From the NCBI GenBank assembly GCA_903929895.1, contig CAIYWM010000859.1, positions 1-26,536 of the forward strand: DNA of 26,536 nt, written 5' to 3'. Positions 22,485 through 26,536 of this stretch are shown one piece after another. Below the pieces are notes generated by a model. That model made no database searches. It saw nothing but the letters and a program-made list of their open reading frames with translations, and had not been told where the DNA came from. Each line of letters opens with the position of its first letter. Within the stretch, counting starts at the first letter, position 1. The stretch comes from an uncultured Alphaproteobacteria bacterium. Lineage in GTDB: Bacteria > Pseudomonadota > Alphaproteobacteria > Reyranellales > Reyranellaceae. A program made the translations under genes and the position numbers.

Positions 22485-22955
22485 CTACTGGGTCGTTGCG
22501 TTTCTCAGATTCCGCCAGTTGGCGGCGGCGCGCGCCGCGTTCGCCGCGGTTTCCTGTCGAAATCGCTCCGAACCGGCGGCGCTGGCAAAGACGTAGAGAC
22601 GGCCGTTGGAGATGGTCCAGATCGTGGGGTCTGCTTCGCGGAGATTGCCGTTGGCCATGTTCATGGCGCACTGGCCGCCGAACTGCGGCAGGTACGTATC
22701 GGGGTCGGCCTTGAACAGGTCGCGGTGCCGGGCATTGGCGAAGCGGTAGCGCACGCTGTCCCAGACAAACTCGTAGTCCGCGACGCCCGGCGTCGCCGCG
22801 CCCAGGATGAAATACGCGACCGGATCGTAGCCCTTTAGCCCAACGCGCATGGCGGTCGCCGGGTTCGGTTGCGCCTCCGCCGGGGAAACGTCCGCCAGGC
22901 CGCCGACGAGGACAGCCGAGGCCGCCCCCCAGAGGAACGTGCGACGCGACGACAT
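22485..22955 (-). CDS. Tat-exported YHS-domain protein
   Basis: This 156-residue periplasmic protein has a twin-arginine signal (SSRRTFLWG) cleaved probably after AEA (residue 28). The mature domain is YHS-like: LKGYDPVAYF (40-49), VRYRFANARHRDLFKADPDT (68-87), QFGGQCAMNM (91-100). In this family such domains bind metals, often copper or iron, but the typical Tyr-His-Ser motif itself is modified here. An ideal GGAGG ribosome binding site lies five bases before ATG 22955. It is convergent with the cyclase gene, 16 bases apart. Tat export suggests folding, possibly with metal loading, before secretion. Confidence 0.88.
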   Translation of the reverse strand: MSSRRTFLWGAASAVLVGGLADVSPAEAQPNPATAMRVGLKGYDPVAYFILGAATPGVADYEFVWDSVRYRFANARHRDLFKADPDTYLPQFGGQCAMNMANGNLREADPTIWTISNGRLYVFASAAGSERFRQETAANAARAAANWRNLRNATTQ

Positions 22956-23055
22956 TTCACCCTCCAGTTGCGCAGTCGACCTAACGAGGCCCCAGCGAGA
23001 TGGGCCTCAATTGGGGCGCGATGGGGGCATCCTGTGAACCGCCGTTCAGGGCCGG

Positions 23056-24726
23056 TCAGGCCGGCTTCGGAGACGTGTCCGCCTGTCCGCGCTCCAGCAT
23101 GCGATGGGCAATTTCGGTCTCGCCCAGCACGACAAGGTTGGCGCCGAGCTTCTCGAAATGCTCCACCGTCGCGCTCGAATGGGCTCGTGCCAGGATGTCG
23201 AGAGTGGGGTTGGCCGCGCGGGCCTGCTGGACGATCTGCCCGGCCTCGAACGCTTCCGGAATCGTGACATACAGGCGCCGCGCGCCGGCGAGATTGAGTG
23301 CTGCGATGATCGCCGGTTCGGCGGCATTGCCGGTGAAGACTTCGGCGCCGTCGCTGCGGGCTCGGTCGACTCCGGCATCGCTCGCCTCGACGACGACCAT
23401 CTTGGCGCCCTCCCGCCTCAGGCTGGCGCCGACCAGCGAACCGACGCGACCGTAGCCCACCACGATGTCATGGCCTGTCAGGGTCGTCGGTGTGAGGTCG
23501 GTCTCGGGTTCGGCGGCAGGCTTGATCCTGGGCGCGGCCTCGTTGTCGGAGCCCAGGCGCTCGAGCAGTGTGAAGACGAACGGGTTCACCATGATCGACA
23601 CGATGGCCCCAGCCAGAACGAGGTCTCGCGACTCCCTGGGCACCATGTTCAGCTCGATGCCGATCCCGATCAGGATGAAGGAGAATTCGCCGATCTGCGC
23701 GAGGCTTGCCGAGACGGTGAAGGCGGTCGACCGGCTGTGGCTGAAGGCGCGGACGATCAGGTAGGCCGCGGCCGACTTGCCGACGATGATGATCGCGATG
23801 GTCGCGATCACGGCCACCGGCGCGTCCACGAACACCATCGGGTTCAGCAGCATGCCGACCGAGACGAAGAACAGCACCGCGAAGGCGTCGCGCAGCGGGA
23901 TGGCTTCTTCCGCCGCGCGCTGGCTGAGGTCGCTCTCGCCCAGCACCATGCCGGCAAAGAAGGCACCAAGCGCGAAGGAGACGTCGAAGAAGTAGTGCGC
24001 GCCGTACGCGACGCCGAGCGCGATGGCATACACGGCGAGCCGGAACAACTCGCGAGACCCGGTATGCGCGGTATAGTGCATCAGCCAGGGAATGACGCGC
24101 CGACCGACGATCAGCATGATCGCCACGAAGATCGAGACTTTGGCCAGAGTGATGAGAAGGCTGAAGAGGATTTGGGTGGGGGGCACGCCGTTGCCCTTCG
24201 TCGCCACAGCGAGGGCTGGCAGCAGGACCAGCGCCAGCACCATCACGAGGTCCTCGACCACCAGCCAGCCGACGGCGATCCGGCCGCGATGCGTCTCGAG
24301 GATGTGACGCTCCTGCAGGGCACGGATGAGCACGACGGTACTGGCCACCGAGAGGGCGAGGCCGAAGACGAAGCCGGCCAGCGGCGGCCAGCCGAGCATC
24401 CAGGAGAGACCGGCACCCATCAGCGTCGCGACGGCAATCTGCCCGATGGCGCCGGGGATGGCGATGCGTCCGACCGAAAGCAGATCCTTCAGGGAGAAAT
24501 GCAGGCCCACACCGAACATCAGCAGGATGACGCCGATCTCGGCGAGTTCCGTGGCGAGGGCGGGGTCGGCGGTGAAGCCCGGCGTATAGGGGCCGACCAT
24601 GACGCCGGCCAGCAGATAACCGACCAGGGGCTGCACCCGCAGTCTCTGGGCGATCAGGCCGAGCACGAAGGCGAGCATCAGACCCGCAGCGATCGTCGCA
24701 ATGAGCGGGGTTTGATGCTCCGGCAT
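23056..24726 (-). CDS. ybaL: YbaL-type monovalent cation:proton antiporter (KefB family, CPA2)
   Basis: This 556-residue inner-membrane antiporter closely follows E. coli YbaL in length and sequence. The transmembrane part (about 1-390) carries TPLIATIAAGLMLAFVLG, ELAEIGVILLMFGVGLHFSL, GWLVVEDLVMVLALVLLPA with Glu158-Asp159, and FFAGMVLGESDLS. A cytoplasmic TrkA-N (RCK) domain starts at GHDIVVGYGRVGSLVGASL, with the NAD-binding GYGRVG at 424-429, ending with an acidic-rich GETEIAHRMLE segment. It probably exports potassium or sodium in exchange for protons, controlled by nucleotide binding. ATG 24726 begins the first helix; longer frames upstream lack homology. It is divergent from the Bug receptor gene, 92 bases apart. 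Confidence 0.92.
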   Translation of the reverse strand: MPEHQTPLIATIAAGLMLAFVLGLIAQRLRVQPLVGYLLAGVMVGPYTPGFTADPALATELAEIGVILLMFGVGLHFSLKDLLSVGRIAIPGAIGQIAVATLMGAGLSWMLGWPPLAGFVFGLALSVASTVVLIRALQERHILETHRGRIAVGWLVVEDLVMVLALVLLPALAVATKGNGVPPTQILFSLLITLAKVSIFVAIMLIVGRRVIPWLMHYTAHTGSRELFRLAVYAIALGVAYGAHYFFDVSFALGAFFAGMVLGESDLSQRAAEEAIPLRDAFAVLFFVSVGMLLNPMVFVDAPVAVIATIAIIIVGKSAAAYLIVRAFSHSRSTAFTVSASLAQIGEFSFILIGIGIELNMVPRESRDLVLAGAIVSIMVNPFVFTLLERLGSDNEAAPRIKPAAEPETDLTPTTLTGHDIVVGYGRVGSLVGASLRREGAKMVVVEASDAGVDRARSDGAEVFTGNAAEPAIIAALNLAGARRLYVTIPEAFEAGQIVQQARAANPTLDILARAHSSATVEHFEKLGANLVVLGETEIAHRMLERGQADTSPKPA

Positions 24727-24818
24727 CCGGTTTCTCTCAGCGATTGAAAGGGCGCATCCGGTGTGGCGCGCCTCCCTGGAAATTGCAATCAGTCTGAGCG
24801 GAATTCGGGAGGTTCGAG

Positions 24819-25796
24819 ATGACGATATCGCGACGCACGCTGCTGGGCAGCGGACTGGCTTTGTCGACCGTCGGTGCGGCGACCGTTCCGGCATCGGCGC
24901 AAGCCTATCCCACCAAGCCGATCCGCTGGATCGCGCCCTTCGCCGCCGGCGGCAATTACGACCTGACGTCGAGGCTGGTGGGCGAAGGCATGTCGCGCAC
25001 CCTCGGTCAGACGGTGATCGTCGACAACCGGCCGGGCGCCGGCGGCCTGGTAGGCGCCGAGGCGGCGGCCAATGCGCCGGCCGACGGCAACACCGTCGTC
25101 ATGGGCAGCTTCAGCGTGCTGTTTGTCTCGCCCTATCTCGCGGGCAAGCCGTCGCTGGTGCCGATGTTCGCGCCGATCAGCCTGCTGTCGACCGTGCCGA
25201 TGATCCTCGTCGGCAAGGCAGACGGGCGCTTCGCCGACATCCGCGCCGCGCTGGCCGAAGCCAAGGCCAAGCCTGGCACGGTCAGCATCGGCCATGCCGG
25301 CAACGGCACGACCAACCACATCGCCATCCTGCGCCTCGAGGTGAACGAAGGCGTGAAGTTCAACATCATCCCGTACAAGGGGTCGGGCCCCGGCCTTGCC
25401 GATCTGATGTCGGGCCAGATCGACCTTTACATGGACCAGCTCACGACCTCGCTGCCGCACATCAAGTCGGGCAAGCTGAAGGGCCTGCTGGCGATGAGTC
25501 CCGACCGCGTCTCGCAGCTTCCCGACATGCCGTCGCTCACCGACATCGGCAGCAAGCCGTTCGACGGTGGTACGACGGCTGGCGTACTGGCGCGCGTCGA
25601 GACGCCGAAGCCGATCCTCACCACCCTGAACGCCGCCGTCGTGGCCGCACTGAAGGATCCCGCCATCGCTGCGAAGCTCGCCGAGCTCGGCGCCGTGCCG
25701 CGTCCCTCGACCATGGAGGAGTTCGCAGCTTACATGAAGGATCAGGAAGTGGGTGTTAGCGCACTTGTGAAGTCTGGTTTGTTGAAACCGTCGTGA
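24819..25796 (+). CDS. Bug-family (TctC-type) tripartite tricarboxylate transporter receptor
   Basis: This 325-residue periplasmic receptor of the Bug superfamily binds carboxylates or similar small solutes. A Tat signal (SRRTLLGS) ends at ASA (residue 27). The mature start AYPTKPIRWIAPFAAGGNYD (29-48) is the standard Bug opening, with Asp48 at the ligand-carboxylate site, and PGAGGLVGAEAAANAPADG (72-90) is the second hallmark. A GGGAGG ribosome binding site lies six bases before ATG 24819. No tctA or tctB membrane gene is present, so it is an orphan receptor, which is common in bacteria with many Bug genes. A convergent tartrate-dehydratase-like gene downstream hints at a dicarboxylate ligand. 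Confidence 0.93.
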   Translation: MTISRRTLLGSGLALSTVGAATVPASAQAYPTKPIRWIAPFAAGGNYDLTSRLVGEGMSRTLGQTVIVDNRPGAGGLVGAEAAANAPADGNTVVMGSFSVLFVSPYLAGKPSLVPMFAPISLLSTVPMILVGKADGRFADIRAALAEAKAKPGTVSIGHAGNGTTNHIAILRLEVNEGVKFNIIPYKGSGPGLADLMSGQIDLYMDQLTTSLPHIKSGKLKGLLAMSPDRVSQLPDMPSLTDIGSKPFDGGTTAGVLARVETPKPILTTLNAAVVAALKDPAIAAKLAELGAVPRPSTMEEFAAYMKDQEVGVSALVKSGLLKPS

Positions 25797-25816
25797 TCGG
25801 GTGTCATGTCGGCGGC

Positions 25817-25960
25817 ATGACAACGCTCTTCAAGATGATCGCGCTGGTTCTGGCATTCGCCATGGCGGGCGCTGTGGCGGGTTGCGGCAAGTCGGGCATC
25901 CCGCAGGACGACCGCTATCAGACGCACGGCAACGCCAGCTGGGATAACTGGCGCGGCTGA
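25817..25960 (+). CDS. 47-residue lipoprotein
   Basis: This is a very short open reading frame: MTTLFKMIALVLAFAMAGAV, then the lipobox VAGC with Cys23, then a polar tail of 24 residues ending ASWDNWRG. The lipidated mature peptide would be only 25 residues, with two tryptophans near its end. The frame starts 20 bases after the Bug-receptor stop and may be on its transcript. No strong ribosome binding site precedes the ATG, and such small lipoproteins are easily missed. The signal-peptide and lipobox pattern is the support; no family was recognised. It resembles entericidin-sized lipoproteins only in size. Confidence 0.65.
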   Translation: MTTLFKMIALVLAFAMAGAVAGCGKSGIPQDDRYQTHGNASWDNWRG

Positions 25961-25979
25961 CGGGACGAACGGATCGCCC

Positions 25980-26536
25980 TCAGGCGATCTCCTTCATCAC
26001 CGCCCACAGGTCGGCCTTGCGTTCGAAGCCGATGCCCGGCGAGTCGGGCAGCGACACCCGGCCGTCGACCACGGCGCAGTCGTCGGCGAAGCCGCCGAAC
26101 GGCGCGAATACCTGCGGATAGGATTCGTTGCCGCCGCATTGCAGGCCGACGGCGATGTTCAGCGCGAACTGATGCCCGCCATGCGGCACGCAGCGCCGCG
26201 GCGACCAACCGTGCGCCTTGAGCATCTCGATCGTGCGCAGATACTCGACGAGTCCGTAGGAGAGGGCAGGATCGTATTGCAGGATGTCGCGGTCGGGCCG
26301 CAGGCCGCCATGGCGGATCAGGTTCCGCGCATCCTGCATCGAGAACAGGTTCTCACCGGTGGCGAGCGGCGGGGCGTATTCGGTGGCCAGCGCGGCATGC
26401 GCCAGATAGTCGAGCGGGTCGAGCGGCTCCTCGTACCAGCGCAGGCCGAAGCCTTCGATGGCGCGGCCGAACGCGATCGCAGTCGTGAGGTCGAACTTGC
26501 CGTTGACGTCGACGGCAAGGCGCTCGCCGGCGCCGA
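25980..26536 (-). CDS. Enolase-superfamily dehydratase, D-tartrate-dehydratase-like (partial, N-terminus off the right edge)
   Basis: The visible 185 C-terminal residues belong to the mandelate racemase/muconate lactonizing group of the enolase superfamily. Metal ligands appear in order as VDVNGKFD (Asp), WYEEPLDPLD (Glu) and ATGENLFS (Glu), followed by the catalytic CVPHGGHQFALN (His). The sequence following the histidine (GGNESYPQVFAPFGGFADD) matches what I recall of D-tartrate dehydratases from bradyrhizobia, which convert D-tartrate to oxaloacetate. The related activity on other sugar acids cannot be excluded without the N-terminal capping domain, which is outside the window. It is convergent with the Bug receptor and small-lipoprotein genes. 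Confidence 0.85.
   Translation of the reverse strand, partial: GAGERLAVDVNGKFDLTTAIAFGRAIEGFGLRWYEEPLDPLDYLAHAALATEYAPPLATGENLFSMQDARNLIRHGGLRPDRDILQYDPALSYGLVEYLRTIEMLKAHGWSPRRCVPHGGHQFALNIAVGLQCGGNESYPQVFAPFGGFADDCAVVDGRVSLPDSPGIGFERKADLWAVMKEIA

Overview
The window is a GC-rich (about two thirds G+C by eye) stretch of chromosome with no rRNA, tRNA, CRISPR array or complete insertion sequence. The gene content suggests an alphaproteobacterium, possibly of the Reyranella/Rhodospirillales or Bradyrhizobium type. The clues are an orphan Bug-family (tripartite tricarboxylate) receptor, an adenylate cyclase fused to TPR repeats, a TauD-like dioxygenase, and a decayed autotransporter barrel. This taxonomic call is an inference from gene families and composition, not a search result.

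Left part (1-5200) is the accessory end. It holds the 3' part of a type I restriction-modification locus on the minus strand. hsdM has a damaged 5' end, and hsdS runs off the left edge and carries a low-GC recognition domain between two perfect 39-bp repeats. Next come a lipoprotein alpha/beta hydrolase, a coupled pair of a DUF2975 membrane protein and a YozG-like HTH regulator behind two palindromes, and the wreck of an autotransporter beta-domain.

Middle part (5200-13800) has an MFS transporter, a short AT-rich 9-bp tandem repeat, an exported SUMF1/sulfatase-modifying-fold protein lacking the FGE cysteines, and a membrane-anchored alpha/beta hydrolase. It then has a compact minus-strand operon of DUF2252 protein, bestrophin-like (DUF4239) protein and an unnamed six-helix membrane protein. 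The divergent region in front of this operon carries a perfect FNR/FixK-type box. On its other side lie two small, very hydrophilic proteins and a small exported protein. This operon and its control region are the best candidate for an uncharacterised functional unit.

Right part (13800-26536) is mostly metabolic and transport genes: a family 5 ABC substrate-binding protein, then a plus-strand run of Nudix hydrolase, TauD-family dioxygenase and atypical crotonase. These are followed by a GT87-like membrane glycosyltransferase, a secreted unknown protein, a class III adenylate cyclase with FlgO/TolB-like and TPR domains, a Tat-exported YHS-domain protein, a YbaL-type cation/proton antiporter, and a Bug receptor. 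The window ends with a 47-residue lipoprotein and a truncated enolase-superfamily dehydratase resembling D-tartrate dehydratase. The Bug receptor beside the dehydratase suggests, but does not prove, uptake and breakdown of a hydroxy-dicarboxylate.

The gaps at 7295-7570 and 9080-9319 hold no gene I can support.
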